Part shown: piece by piece, positions 11,173-20,819 of the stretch
How positions within the stretch are numbered: position 1 is the stretch's first letter
Layout: every line of letters starts with the position of its first letter
Assembly (NCBI GenBank): GCA_036925085.1
Contig: JAUPFP010000017.1
Coordinates: 1,587,501-1,651,500 of the forward strand
Direction of reading: 5' to 3'
Length of the DNA: 64,000 bases
DNA from: Brachycybe producta
Lineage: Eukaryota; Arthropoda; Diplopoda; Playtdesmida; Andrognathidae
Notes under the pieces: generated by a model
Told to the model about the DNA's origin: nothing
What the model saw: the letters and a program-made list of their open reading frames with translations, nothing else
Database searches by the model: none
Program-made: the position numbers and the translations under genes

Positions 11173-11261
11173 ATATTAAATGGCAGCAGTGTATACATAT
11201 GTACTTGGCCAGATTAAAAGTTAGCACAGTTTGACGGTATAGCTAGCTGTATTGCACAGCT

Positions 11262-11375
11262 GCCACCTGTGGAGGACAGTCCTCCATTCGGAAGAACTGT
11301 CCTCTGGCCAGGACCGTCCTCCGCGAATGTATTTTAAGTATTTATACAATTTAGGAGGAAAGATGGCGTAAGCCT
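11262..11375. mobile_element. Foldback MITE, GGAGGACAG family, deleted copy
   Basis: Starts AGCTGCCACCTGTGGAGGAC and ends GATGGCGTAAGCCTAG. TTGCAC occurs immediately outside both ends, a probable target duplication. The right arm of GGAGGACAG words is missing. Confidence 0.72.
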
Positions 11376-11415
11376 AGTTGCACGCTACTTCTATTAGTAC
11401 AGAGAAACATTTAAG

Positions 11416-12070
11416 AGGCTACATTGCAAAGTTACTTCGAAAAATCTTCACAGTGCTGCTAGCATTGTTTTTCTATTGGGCCCATAGACCCGATTTTAAA
11501 GAAAAAAACGTTGAATTTTAAAATACACAGTCGCGGCAATATGTTTATTTTTCATATATAAAGTTGTCCAATTTTGATGGTTCAAATTGCAATGTGCACC
11601 CTAGTGATAGAATGACAAAAAATTGGTGTTTTTCTATTTTTTAAAACTCTTATGTTTAACTCCATTGAGTAACGTAAGAAAAAAAATCCATTAAAATGCG
11701 TAATAATACGTAAAAGTAATTTTTTTAAAAACCACAGTGAAGCCAATTCATTAATAATGCACATTTTTTCTAGTTTTTTAAAATTATTTTTACGTATTTT
11801 TATGAGCAATTTAATGGATGTGTTTTGCTTACGAGCGCGTACTCAATGGAATTTAACATGAGTTAAAAATTCGCGATTTTGAAATATTTTTACAAAATGG
11901 AAAAACACTTACCAATTTTTTGTCATTCTATCACTCGATCAGCATATACTTTGAAAAATTAAAATTGGACAACTTCAAATATGAAAAATAAACATATTGC
12001 TGCGACTGTGTATTTTAAAAATTAACGTTTTTTCTTTAACATCGGGTCTATGGGCTCAATAGAAACATAC
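11416..12070. mobile_element. TTAA-family long-TIR element, right tip missing
   Basis: TTAA at 11412-11415, then GAGGCTACATTGCAAAGTTA. The arms mirror around about 11750. The right arm stops after GGGCTCAATAGAAA, where another foldback fragment begins. Confidence 0.75.
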
Positions 12071-12240
12071 TGAATCCTGTAAAGGACATACAAGATTTTT
12101 TTTTAAATCTCGACATTTCGACTTTAATCTAGAAATTTCGACTTAAATCTCGACATGTCGACTTTTAATCTCTCATTCGGCCATGTTAACTATGCCATGT
12201 TGCGCGCACCATACTCTAATAAGGAAATTATTGCAAGCAA
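12071..12240. mobile_element. Fragment of ACGGAGCCCTGTAAAGG foldback
   Basis: TGAATCCTGTAAAGGACATA is followed by AAATCTCGACATTTCGAC words and GCGCGCACCATACTCTAAT. This matches the left half of 7607-8026. Confidence 0.7.
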
Positions 12241-12432
12241 TTAAAATTTGTCAGAACGTTTACTTGAAAAGTCTCTCAAAGTTGACCCTGTTCAACTCAA
12301 TGAGACTGAGTTTGACACTAGTTAAAAGGAAAATTTTATCAAGTTGCATGTCATAGCACACTATAACCATTGAAGTTGCATGTTACATTGCACGTTTTAT
12401 TGCATGAAAAGTTGCTAGTGTAATAGCGGCTT
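12241..12432. mobile_element. Foldback MITE TTACACTAGCAACT, right half
   Basis: It matches the right arm of 18115-18769 in complement (TCAAGTTGCATGTCATAGCA, then AAAAGTTGCTAGTGTAATAG) and ends GCGGC beside TTTAAA. The left half is absent. Confidence 0.72.
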
Positions 12433-12436
12433 TAAA

Positions 12437-13086
12437 CAATTGTCTGGTAATATCACCTCTTTATAACCAATATATAAATTGTAAACGGCGTTTTGTATTA
12501 ATACCAGGTTTCAGAACTTGTTTTATGTTTTCAATTGTGGTTTTTAATCAGAACAATAACTTTGTAGCCTCGTACTGATTGTTATTTTTTTTTTAAATAA
12601 TAAGAGTAAACAAAACTGAATTTTTGTCTCTCAACCGAATAGGTCTTAGAATTTCCCATTCCTGTGTGTGTTTAGACAGACATAGCATAGTGCAAAAGAA
12701 TAAGCTTAAATGAATTTAATTAGCTCTATTATGGTTTCATATATAATCATCATCGATCGGTTCAGCACCAACTGTTGTTCACTTGGTGTCCATTAAGAAT
12801 AATTTATACCATGGTGGGGGAGGAGGGGGAGAGATTGTTTCTTTTATTTTTGTTGAAGTACAGAAGAACATTTATATAATTAATAAACATTTGCAACGTT
12901 TACTTTAAAGCTTATTTTTAAGCATACACTGTATATATATTACATGTACATTATATTCAAAGCTTTGTAAATGTAAATTCTAAGTATAACAAGTGAAGCC
13001 GCCATATTAGGTAAATTGCTTCAATTTGGTATGGTGGGTCATCATTTTTTCGTGCCAATCTTAACTTGTAGTTATAAGTGTATGAT
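12437..13086. other. Unassigned spacer
   Basis: AT-rich; no gene recognised. Confidence 0.45.
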
Positions 13087-13474
13087 GCAATGTGTGAAAT
13101 GCAGGCACTATATACAATGTCTAAGAAATCTATAGATTGCCTACGAAATCTATAGAATGCCTAGGAAATCTATATAGAACGCCGAAAATGGGGCGTCAAA
13201 GCGTGAAGCGCTTCATATTTCACACATTTCCTATAGGCATTCTGTGCAATGTCAAAAGGAAAAAAAACTGGCAAAGTCTAAAATACTTCCCGCCAGTTAT
13301 CTTCAGGACTCTTCTTTTCATTCTTTGCCTAAATATTACTTCTGGTTTTGCATAGTGCCTAGGGAAAGTATATTGTGTATTCAATAACAGACATTTCATA
13401 CTTTGCCTAAAACGCCACGCATTCGAAAAGATTTCTGAGGCATTATATACAATGCCTGCATTTCATACATTGCC
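13087..13474. mobile_element. Foldback element, TGCCTAG/CTATA-word family
   Basis: Ends GCAATGTGTGAAATGCAGGC and complementary GCCTGCATTTCATACATTGC, each followed inward by an ACTATATACAATG-like block. Inside are repeated GCCTA, CTATAGAATGCC and complementary words. The 72-residue frame at 13137 is not a gene. No second copy in the window. Confidence 0.65.
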
Positions 13475-13486
13475 GGTTTTTTTAAT

Positions 13487-13738
13487 ACCTTGTACACGCA
13501 TGAGTTAAATGAATTCAAATTAAATGTGTTTAGGTAAAGTATACGGAATCCATTTAAGGACATGAACACCAAATAAAATTGATTTTATTATTATTTTAAA
13601 TTGAAATACTAAATCAATATTTTGTCAAATAGTTTATATATTATATTTAAGTGAATTAAATTGAATTCGATATATATCGATTTATTGTTTATTATTTAAA
13701 TGCATTTAAATTACCAGGTGTGTATTCGGTATTAGCCT
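13487..13738. mobile_element. MITE, CCTTGTACACACATGAGTTA family
   Basis: Begins ACCTTGTACACGCATGAGTT and contains AATGAATTCAAATTAAATG and AAGGACATGAACACC. It ends near AAATTACCAGGTGTGTATTC. Copies are at 33747, 47995 and 61446. The terminal repeats are imperfect, so the superfamily is unassigned. Confidence 0.65.
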
Positions 13739-13786
13739 ACACTTCCTTTGTTCGCCACTGATTAAAAGGCGTTTACTGCCATTGTT

Positions 13787-13893
13787 TCAAATAGGGAAGA
13801 GACTGGCTTGCAGGATACTTGGATGAGATTGCTGCTGCATCAGCATGCTATCCAGGATGCTGCTGTGGCTGCAAATTACTCTGGGCTGCTCAG
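13787..13893 (+). repeat. Short interspersed repeat (TGCTCTAGAGGATACTGC family)
   Basis: It contains GAGACTGGCTTGCAGGATAC, GAGATTGCTGCTGCA, GATGCTGCTGTGGCTGCA and ACTCTGGGCTGCTCAGAT. Four other copies lie in the window (19512, 26848, 27612, 35745). I see no tRNA A/B boxes or poly-A tail. It could be a SINE-like unit or a MITE end; unassigned. Confidence 0.65.
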
Positions 13894-13940
13894 ATATATA
13901 TTATATATATAATATCCCAGGTCTCTGTGTGTGTGTGTGG

Positions 13941-14888
13941 ATGTCTTTCTTCTAATGCTGGACAAACACCTTTGTCATCATCATTTCCTGTGCCTTATCC
14001 CGCAAGCAGCAGGGTTGGCCTTGCTGGTTCTAACTCTTCACTCGTTCCGATTTTGCACCAAGCCCCCGGTGACCCCACATGCCACCATATCCCGTTTTAC
14101 TACCACGTCCCAGGTTTGCTTGGGTCTTCCTCTACCCCGTTTTATTCCCAGGTCTAAGTTCATTGCCTGCCTTGGCAGCCCATCTTCTCCGCTCCTGAGG
14201 ACATGCCCAAACCACCGCAGCCTATTTTCCTGCATCTTTTCTACTATATTTGTTACCCCTACACTACCCCTAATAAAATCATTTCTGATCCTATCTCTTC
14301 TGGTCACCCCACTCATAAACCTTAGCATTCTCATCTCAGCTACCTGCATTCTATCCTCATGCACCTTCTTGATTGCCCAACATTCTGACCCATACAACAT
14401 AGCTGGTCTGACTACTGTCCTATAAAACTTTCCCTTCAATTTTATAGGTAACTTCTTGTCACATAAAACCCCACTAGCCTGCCTTCACCTACGCCAACCT
14501 GTTTTTATCCGGTTTGTGATGTCTAAGCCTAAGCTCCCATCATCTTGCAGCACAGATCCTAAATATTTGAAGTCATGCACCTGCTGCATTAAACTGTCCC
14601 CAAGTCTAATCCCCTCATTCAACTGTTCTTTCCCATCCCACTGAAATTTCATATACTCCGTTTTTGCCCTACTTATTTTCAACCCCTTTGATTCCAAGGC
14701 ATTCCTAGTCTCCTCTAACCTTCTCTCGAGTTCCATTTTGGATTCCCCAACTAAGACTATGTCATCTGCAAACAGCATACACCAGGGGACCTCCTGCCTC
14801 ACCCCTGCCAGTAACTAATCCAGGACCAAAATGAATAGATATGGACTAAGTGCTGAGCCCTGGTGCACACCAATCCTATCCACCTTTG
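13941..14888 (-). mobile_element. RTE-clade LINE, 5'-truncated, with RT C-terminal half
   Basis: On the minus strand the frame starts in VHQGSALSPYLFILVLD, the motif before the catalytic loop. It passes a stop, then CMLFADDIVLVGES (catalytic FADD), ALESKGLKISRAKTEYM and FKYLGSVLQDDG. After another break it reads KFYRTVVRPAMLYGSECWA, VAEMRMLRFMSG, RLRWFGHVLR and GRGRPKQTW. This series is the standard C-terminal half of RTE-type reverse transcriptases. The N-terminal endonuclease is missing. The 3' end holds a GATGATGAC motif as in RTE tails. At least two inactivating breaks. It is inserted inside a Helitron, whose sequence resumes at GTCAGAATTTATATAAATTT. Confidence 0.88.
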
Positions 14889-15036
14889 TCAGAATTTATA
14901 TAAATTTGAATAAATGAACTGCTTTTTTTTTCTCAAGGTCAACTATATGTTGCACACCAGAGAAAATGAAAAACTCATTTTCTCTTTCAAATATAAAAAG
15001 GGGAGGGGATAATAGTAGCAAAATTAAACTACAGTT

Positions 15037-15172
15037 TATCACGGGCAATTGTGCCCAGCATTAGAATTTCTTTTGCTCCACCCTTTTACGAACATCATCA
15101 ATTTCTAATCGGTTTGTTACTTGGTCTGACGTCATTAAAGGGCAGAGTAAAAGAAATTCTAATGCTGGGCAC
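15037..15172. mobile_element. Small MITE, GCAATTGTGCCCAGCATTAG ends
   Basis: Inverted ends GGGCAATTGTGCCCAGCATT..AGAATTTCTTTTGCTCC and complement surround a core with CACCCTTTTACGAAC, ATTTCTAATCGGTTTGTTAC and TGACGTCA. The core resembles that of the MuDR-like MITEs although the ends differ. A partial copy sits in the Helitron at 19729. Confidence 0.7.
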
Positions 15173-15221
15173 AATTACCTGTGAATTTTGCTCCCGTCAT
15201 TTATGATGGGTTACCCCACTA

Positions 15222-15223
<2 letters not shown>

Positions 15224-15258
<35 letters not shown>

Positions 15259-15260
15259 GG
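15224..15260. repeat. (TA)n microsatellite at Helitron 3' boundary
   Basis: A TA run directly follows the Helitron CTAG end. Helitrons insert between A and T, so this is a natural target. Confidence 0.9.
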
Positions 15261-15965
15261 TACTATGTGCAGATTGCCTCAAGTATAGGGCCTATATGAA
15301 CTTAACCGTTACCTTTGTGACCTTAACGAGAGCGGTTTTCCAGGTTACTGCTAGCAATGTGTTTATAAATCGTGATGTTGCTCAGGTCAGGTTCCAGACA
15401 ATGCGTGCCACTTATCGCCTATTTTCACCTTGAACCCTTTTGCACCGGGTTCCACCAAAGGGGAAACCCCGTTTCGTCTAGTAGGTCCTACCTCCTAAAT
15501 ACGGGTTTTTTACGTGATTACCTTACTTAATGGGTCCAAGGTAAAAATATGTGACAAGTGCTCGCATCTTTTCTAGCGTAGGCTAACACTGTGAATGTTG
15601 TTCTAATCTGGCAATTATCTAACTAATTGTTGTATACTGTATATCTGCGTGCTTTACTGTTTTGTCAAAGCTCTCATATGGTAGATTTGGGGAACTGCAT
15701 AATCTTAATTTAAAATTTAGAATCGTATAAAATGCTCCTAATTGTCATTTATAGAGAAAAAATGGTATTTTATCTTTATCGAAGAACGATTTGTTCTTAT
15801 ACACTAATACAATTACACCTCAATTTATTAGAAAAAAGGTTCAAGTTTGTAAACCTTATGGGCCAAAAAAAGTGCATTTCTTTTTACAGTTAAAGGAAAC
15901 CTTGATTTTAAACAATTAATTAAGCTAACTAATTATGAAGACATTTCGGTACATAATTGACTACT
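15261..15965. other. Unassigned spacer
   Basis: No gene seen. The 81-residue frame at 15188-15433 partly reads TA repeats and has no recognisable motif. Confidence 0.4.
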
Positions 15966-15966
15966 G

Positions 15967-16625
15967 ATGCCTAGTTCTCACATCCTTCTTGTACTGTAGC
16001 TCGGGCTAAAATAGCCTTGGCTAAACGACTGTGTTCATATGTGAGCAGCTACATATGGGCTTTGTGACCTGCCTAAAGGTGACGCTCAATACAGCATATT
16101 TATTTCATTTTTACAAATTTGGCACTGGCCATTATGTGTGGACATAGTGCTGTGTATAGCCTACATAATGTATACATAATTGGAGGAAAAATGGCTGATA
16201 TTGTCCATACTAACAAAACTGAATTGCATGAGTCTTCATTGAACACACTAAATGCAACATATTTTAATTGTAGGTAGGTTGATGATTTAGAGTTTATGGA
16301 AATAAGTAATTATTAAATAAAGATCAATTGATAATTTTAAATTATTTTAATAAATAAACAAATAGACTGAAACATCTAACAATGGAAATAGAAAATGAAT
16401 GACGCCATTTTCTATTCAGATTTATGACCACCAGGTGGCGTACGATCAAGTTAACTTAGTTTTGCATTCACTCTAAATAATGTGTAGGCTACATATGGGT
16501 AACCAAGGCTACCTAACCAAAGCTAACATTTGACATTGACCACCATCTAGCATGTGTTCTCACAACCCTTATACATAGGCTAAGTCCTTAGCCTGAGCTA
16601 CATGAAGGTTGTGAGAACTAGGCAT
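15967..16625. mobile_element. Foldback element, ATGCCTAGTTCTCACA ends
   Basis: The left end TGCCTAGTTCTCACATCCTT, then TGTAGCTCGGGCTA, mirrors the right end GTGAGAACTAGGCATGACA preceded by TAGCCTGAGCTACATGAAGG. The interior reuses GCTACATATGGG and AGGCTA words. About 660 bp, non-coding, single copy here. Confidence 0.7.
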
Positions 16626-16687
16626 GACATTGCTCTAGCATTCCTAGCCTAGTCATGACCAACCTATTCATCATCCAGAATTTTTAA

Positions 16688-17349
16688 GTGGCAAACATCG
16701 CAAAATTACTTTGAAAAATCTCCACGAAGAGTGCTAGCATCGTTTTTCTATTGAGTCCATAGACCCAATGTTGAACACAGTCACGGCAATATGTTTATTT
16801 TTCATATTTAAAGTTGCCCAAGTTTTCAAAGTGCAGCGTGCAAAAAGTTGGGCAACTTTATGCGTGCAACTTATGCTTTTCAACGTTCAACAGTGCTTAC
16901 ATATGAGTGCACGTGCATACACGTGCATACACATGCGCGCATGCGTGTACATGTGCATGCGCATGTAACAATGAAAGAAGATTGGTTGTTTGATATATGA
17001 AAGCGTATATTAAAGCAATGGTTGTCTATTGGGTTCCCTGAGTCCCTTGTTTCTTATAAGTGCAGTACTCAATGGAGTTTAACATAAGAGTTTGAAATTC
17101 GCGATTTTTAAAAATATAAAAAATATAACTGCACTTACCATTTTTTTGTCTTTATATCACTCGATCAGCATATATTTAAGGTGCACATTGCACTTTGAAA
17201 ACTTAATATTGGACAACTTTAAATACGAAAAATATAAACATATTGCCGCGACTTGTGTATTTTAAAAATTAACGTTTTTTCGTTAACATTGGGTCTATGG
17301 GCTCAATAGAAAAACGATGCTAGCGCACTAATTTTTACGATGTAGCCTC
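16688..17349. mobile_element. TTAA-family long-TIR element with Z-DNA-prone insert
   Basis: TTAA at 16684-16687 and 17350-17353. The ends match the GAGGCTACATCACAAAATTA family, with GCTAGCATCGTTTTTCTATT and complement inside. The left arm is disrupted near 16840-16970 by sequence containing a 61-base alternating purine-pyrimidine tract. Confidence 0.78.
16907..16967. repeat. Alternating purine-pyrimidine tract
   Basis: Sixty-one consecutive bases alternate purine and pyrimidine, mixing GTGC, ACGTGCATAC (twice), ATGCGCGCATGCG and ATGTGCATGC. It is not a simple CA repeat. Such tracts can adopt left-handed Z-DNA. Confidence 0.9.
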
Positions 17350-17354
17350 TTAAA

Positions 17355-18113
17355 AGCACCATACCAATCAATATATCAATGTATCTCATGGATATCATCT
17401 GTTAATGTGCCCAAATTTAATTAAAAATGAAACATGACGAGTTTTCAAGTTGTGTTGATTTTGATGTTGTTTTGCAATAAAAGATGAGAAAAATTTAGTA
17501 TTTTTGAGGGAAGAAACAAATACATTTTTAATAAATAAATGATGGTTTTTAGCTCATTCAAATTAAATTCTGTGATTTGTTTTTGTTTTTACTTTGTAAC
17601 AAAATCTCTATGTTTTGTACTAAATTCTGAATGACTCTCAACCTGTTAAGTTTCTTTTATAAATTAATTTATTGCGGAAACTTTTAAGTAGAATTTTTGC
17701 AAGAATGTTGTCAGTTAACAAAGCAAAATGTTAGCTGTTTTGTTTCTATTTAAAGTGGGTTTTTTTTGTTGCTTTTTTTTAAAGTATTTATTTAAAATGC
17801 TAAAATTGTTTTTTAAACATAAAAATCTCGTGGGAATTAATGAAGCCAGGGCCTTAAAAGTATCTCTCTTTCTCTCTGTGCTTATAAGTTTCCTCACACT
17901 GAAGAGCAGCACTTTTAGTAATGGAAGAAAAGTGTTATTGTGAATTTATTTTATTCCATTTGAAGTCTTAATCTAATGGATTTTGATGAGCGGTAGGGGG
18001 GGCCTCTAACTTGTTGTCTCTTTGAAATAAATAGGTTTTTTTTAAACTAACTAGTGTAAATTGTATGCGTGCTCTTTACTGTACTCATTAATAGGCCTAC
18101 ATTACTGGATCTT
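17355..18113. other. Unassigned AT-rich spacer
   Basis: Overlapping frames at 17715-17943 on both strands are low-complexity Phe/Lys readings. No gene recognised. Confidence 0.45.
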
Positions 18114-18114
18114 A

Positions 18115-18769
18115 AGCCACCATTACACTAGCAACATTTAATGCAATAATATGTGCAATGTGACATGCAACTTCAATGGTTATAGTGTGCTATGACATGC
18201 AATTTGATAAAACTTTCCTTTTAACTAGTGTCAAACTCAGTCTCATTGAGTTGAACAGGTTCAACTTCTGAGAGACTTTTCAAGTAAACTTTCTCGCAAA
18301 CAACCAATCAGGCCGTTTGCAGGAAATGACATATGTAACATTGAACGAATTCCCTGTTTCATGACTTCCGGTTTATGAACTTTCTGTTAGTTGATCCCAA
18401 TATGGACACAAACCAAGAGGGCAGACATTGAAGAAAATCATGTACGATTTTCACTAAGATTCACAGCAGAATCGTGTGGATGGAAAGTCATTTTACTTTT
18501 TAGCTGCATTTTTTTTACTGGATATCGAGAATAGAATTTGAAATTTTAAAAATTCAGTAAAACGCGGATTAAAAGTAAAATGGCTTTCGATACCGTACGA
18601 GATTCACCTGAATGTCGTCCCGTTGACATAAACGATGTTTTAAAAACCTGATTGGAACTAGGTTGTATAGTGTGATATAGAAGTTTATTACAAAGTTCTA
18701 GTTGCAAGTCACATCACGAGTTGCATTGCAAGTTGAATTGCATCAAAAGTTGCTAGTGTAATAGGGGCT
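18115..18769. mobile_element. Foldback MITE TTACACTAGCAACT, full copy
   Basis: Ends GCCACCATTACACTAGCAAC and GTTGCTAGTGTAATAGGGGC. The outer arms repeat GCAACT/AGTTGC words. The inner part (about 18420-18620) is a second inverted block, with AATCATGTACGATTTTCAC and ACCGTACGAGATTCACC, also present in 36345-37013 and alone at 32180-32440. Non-coding. Confidence 0.8.
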
Positions 18770-19017
18770 ATACTGACAGTACTCTCTCTTCCAAACACAC
18801 ACACATTCCAGAGACAGCACACTATATGTTTTTGCCTTGTTTCCATTGAAGACAAGTCTGACATAACCACTCATATTCATTCCTCACGTCTTCTGCGTGC
18901 AGTTTACAAAACAAAGCTTATTTACCGAAATTTGGTCATGTTTGATCGACTTTAGCGTCTCAGTATGTTGGAGAGATTATATGTATGTTAACATTGTCAG
19001 AGGCAGCTACCATGTAA

Positions 19018-19215
19018 AGCCTCGTTTTTTTGTGTGAAAGTAGCTGTCGTGAAAGTTGTGATTGGGAATTGTTCCCCTCTTGTCACATGGCTCTCTCGAG
19101 CTGCTAATTGCAAGGTGTACTAGATTGAATTTGAAATTGATAGTTTACTTTCACGATAACAACTGTCTTACATGTCTTGAAGTAACGTGATAGTTCTGTC
19201 ACATGACAGTCATAG
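19018..19215. mobile_element. Foldback MITE, ACTATCGTGA-type family, with LINE 3' tail inside
   Basis: It begins AAAGCCTCGTTTTTTTGTG, then GTCGTGAAAGTTGTGATT, with TTTCACGATAACAACTGTC on the far side. These ends match 59974-60370. Between them (about 19066-19141) lies the 3' tail of the CR1/Jockey-group LINE. Confidence 0.65.
19066..19141 (+). mobile_element. LINE 3' tail (extremely 5'-truncated insertion)
   Basis: CCCCTCTTGTCACATGGCTC, CTCGAGCTGCTAATTGCAAG and GTGTACTAGATTGAATTTGA match the 3' end at 9845-9908. About 75-90 bases only, consistent with an aborted reverse-transcription insertion. Confidence 0.6.
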
Positions 19216-19511
19216 TAGGACTCTCTTAACTCTTGTTTCTTTTTTAAATCTGGACAATTATTTTTTCCACAAACATGGAAATCTTTGGTGTTCCTCCAAA
19301 AAAACTTAATAACCTGAAACCGTTCCGCCATTATTTACTTGCTTGATTTGACATACTCAGTTAATTGACAGCAAAAAAAAACACCAGCAGTAAAGACAAC
19401 AGTATTGCCTTTCTCCCTTCAGAAGCCTAATTTCTCTACAAAGTGGATATTTCTCTACAAGTGGTCCCACTCAATAAATATTACTATTGCTGACAGTTTT
19501 GTATGCAAGGT

Positions 19512-19539
19512 GAAATTGCTTCCGCAGCATGCTCTAGAG
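19512..19539 (+). repeat. Short interspersed repeat, left piece split by hAT
   Basis: GAAATTGCTTCCGCAGCATG ends in CTCTAGAG. The right piece resumes at 20740. Together they form the same repeat as 27612-27753. Confidence 0.65.
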
Positions 19540-19728
19540 CAGCAGTCGCCAATCTTTCGGACCTCACAGACCACTAAATTCAAAATTTTAAATCCCGCGG
19601 ACCACTAATATGAATTTTTTTTAAAAAAAAAAAGATAAATACTTTTGTCAAATAATGATCAGAAATAAAATCTTTAAGGGTTGTTTAATTGTAACAAAAT
19701 TATTAAAGTTAGTTTAATTATTAGAAAA

Positions 19729-20099
19729 CTAGTGGGGTAACCCGTCATAAATGACGGGAGCCAAATTCACAGGCAACTGTGCCCAGCATTAGAATTTCTT
19801 TTCCTCCGCCCTTTTATGGCGTCAGACCAAGTAACAAACCAATTAGAAATTAATGACGTTCATAAAAGGGCTTTCAGTTTTCCTCCTCCACACTTTTTCA
19901 CCCTCCACGTTTCTCTCTCCCCTGCCCCTTTCTACACTTTCCAATCTTTTCCCCTCTCCAATTTAATATCATGGGGTTCTTGGATGGGAAGAGTTCAACA
20001 TATAGTTGACCTTGAGAAAAAAAAGCAGTTCATTTATTCAAATTTATATAAATTCCGATGGTACTCCACACACACACACATACATACACAGACCTGGCA
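19729..20099 (-). mobile_element. Non-autonomous Helitron, minus copy of head-to-head pair
   Basis: Read on the minus strand the 3' end is hairpin CCCGTCATTTATGACGGG, then TTACCCCACTAG. The 5' end is TGCCAGGTCTGTG with a GT-rich run (TG rather than the usual TC). A truncated small MITE (GTGCCCAGCATTAGAATTTC) is embedded at 19769-19880. Pairs with 20119-20453. Confidence 0.72.
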
Positions 20100-20118
20100 A
20101 AATTATATATATATAATA

Positions 20119-20453
20119 TCCCAGGTCTGTGTGTGTGTGTGTGTGGAGTAACAAAAACCATTGAAGCACGTCGGAATTTATATAAATTTGAATAAATGAA
20201 CCGTTTTTTTTTTTTCTCAAGGTCAACTATATGTTGAACTCTTCCTTTGGAAAGTGTAGAAAAGGGAGAGAGAGAAAAGTGGGAGGGGTGAGGGGAAAAG
20301 GTTGGAAAGTGTAGAACGGGAGAGAGAGAGAAAAGTGGGAAGGGGTGACTGAAATTGAAATGAAAGGAGTAAAAAAAGAAAAAAACGACGCGCATGCACA
20401 CAATATTGCCTGTGAATTTTCCTCCCGTCATTTATGACGGGTTACCCCACTAG
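20119..20453 (+). mobile_element. Non-autonomous Helitron, plus copy of head-to-head pair
   Basis: It begins TCCCAGGTCTGTGTGTGTG after ATATAATA. It contains CGGAATTTATATAAATTTG and CTCAAGGTCAACTATATGTTG, then two GAGAGAGAAAAGTGGGA blocks. It ends with hairpin CCCGTCATTTATGACGGG, then TTACCCCACTAG before T. About 335 bp. Frames of 60-133 residues across it are not genes. Confidence 0.82.
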
Positions 20454-20739
20454 TATATATATAATAATTGAAGCTTAGGAGAGAAGTGTGTGGTGGGAGA
20501 AACTGAACGAAATGTAGCTCTCTCGCGTGCCGTATTTTACGAGAACCTATACTAGACTCTAGTACATTTTGTGAATTTAGTGCAATATAAAGGCGAAAAT
20601 TGTCATTCAGAATAGAAGAATTTATTAAGAAAATTTGGTTTTGTTTTATTATTAATAAAACAAAAAAAATGCAAATATTGTCCAGATTTTTCTGCAGACC
20701 ACCAAAAATCTCTCGTGGACCACCGGTTGGCGACCGCTG

Positions 20740-20815
20740 CTCTAGAGGATGCTGCCTCCACTGCAGATTACTCTGGGCTGCATGCTCAGATTTCTACGAC
20801 ATACACAGTATATAC
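20740..20815 (+). repeat. Short interspersed repeat, right piece
   Basis: CTCTAGAGGATGCTGCCTCC, then ACTGCAGATTACTCTGGGCT and CAGATTTCTACGACAT. Continues the repeat interrupted at 19539. Confidence 0.65.
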
Positions 20816-20819
20816 GACA

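Larger units (their letters stand above)
13915..15223 (+). mobile_element. Non-autonomous Helitron, interrupted by a LINE
   Basis: The 5' end is TCCCAGGTCTCTGTGTGTG after an A. The 3' end has hairpin CCCGTCATTTATGATGGG, then TTACCCCACTAG, then T. A hairpin about a dozen bases before CTRR and insertion between A and T are the hallmarks of Helitrons. An RTE LINE sits at 13941-14888 and a small inverted-repeat MITE at 15037-15172. No Rep/helicase is encoded. Sister copies are at 19729, 20119 and 37843. Confidence 0.78.
19540..20739. mobile_element. hAT element (non-autonomous), host of two Helitrons
   Basis: Terminal repeats CAGCAGTCGCCAATC and GGTTGGCGACCGCTG, followed inward by GGACC..ACCACTAA and complement. 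The flanks are a perfect 8-bp CTCTAGAG (19532-19539 and 20740-20747), matching the known hAT preference for nTCTAGAn. The interior is AT-rich and encodes nothing. The region 19729-20453 is a later insertion of two Helitrons. Without them the element would be about 475 bp. Confidence 0.88.

Noticed and set aside
13819-14425. Plus-strand frames of 112 and 164 residues
   Set aside because: They lie antisense to the RTE reverse transcriptase, whose minus-strand motifs are unmistakable.
19729-20453. Single long-TIR transposon with CTAGTGGGGTAACCC ends
   Set aside because: Half-length copies at 13915 and 37843 start at the centre with TC and end in a hairpin plus CTAG, so two facing Helitrons explain it better.
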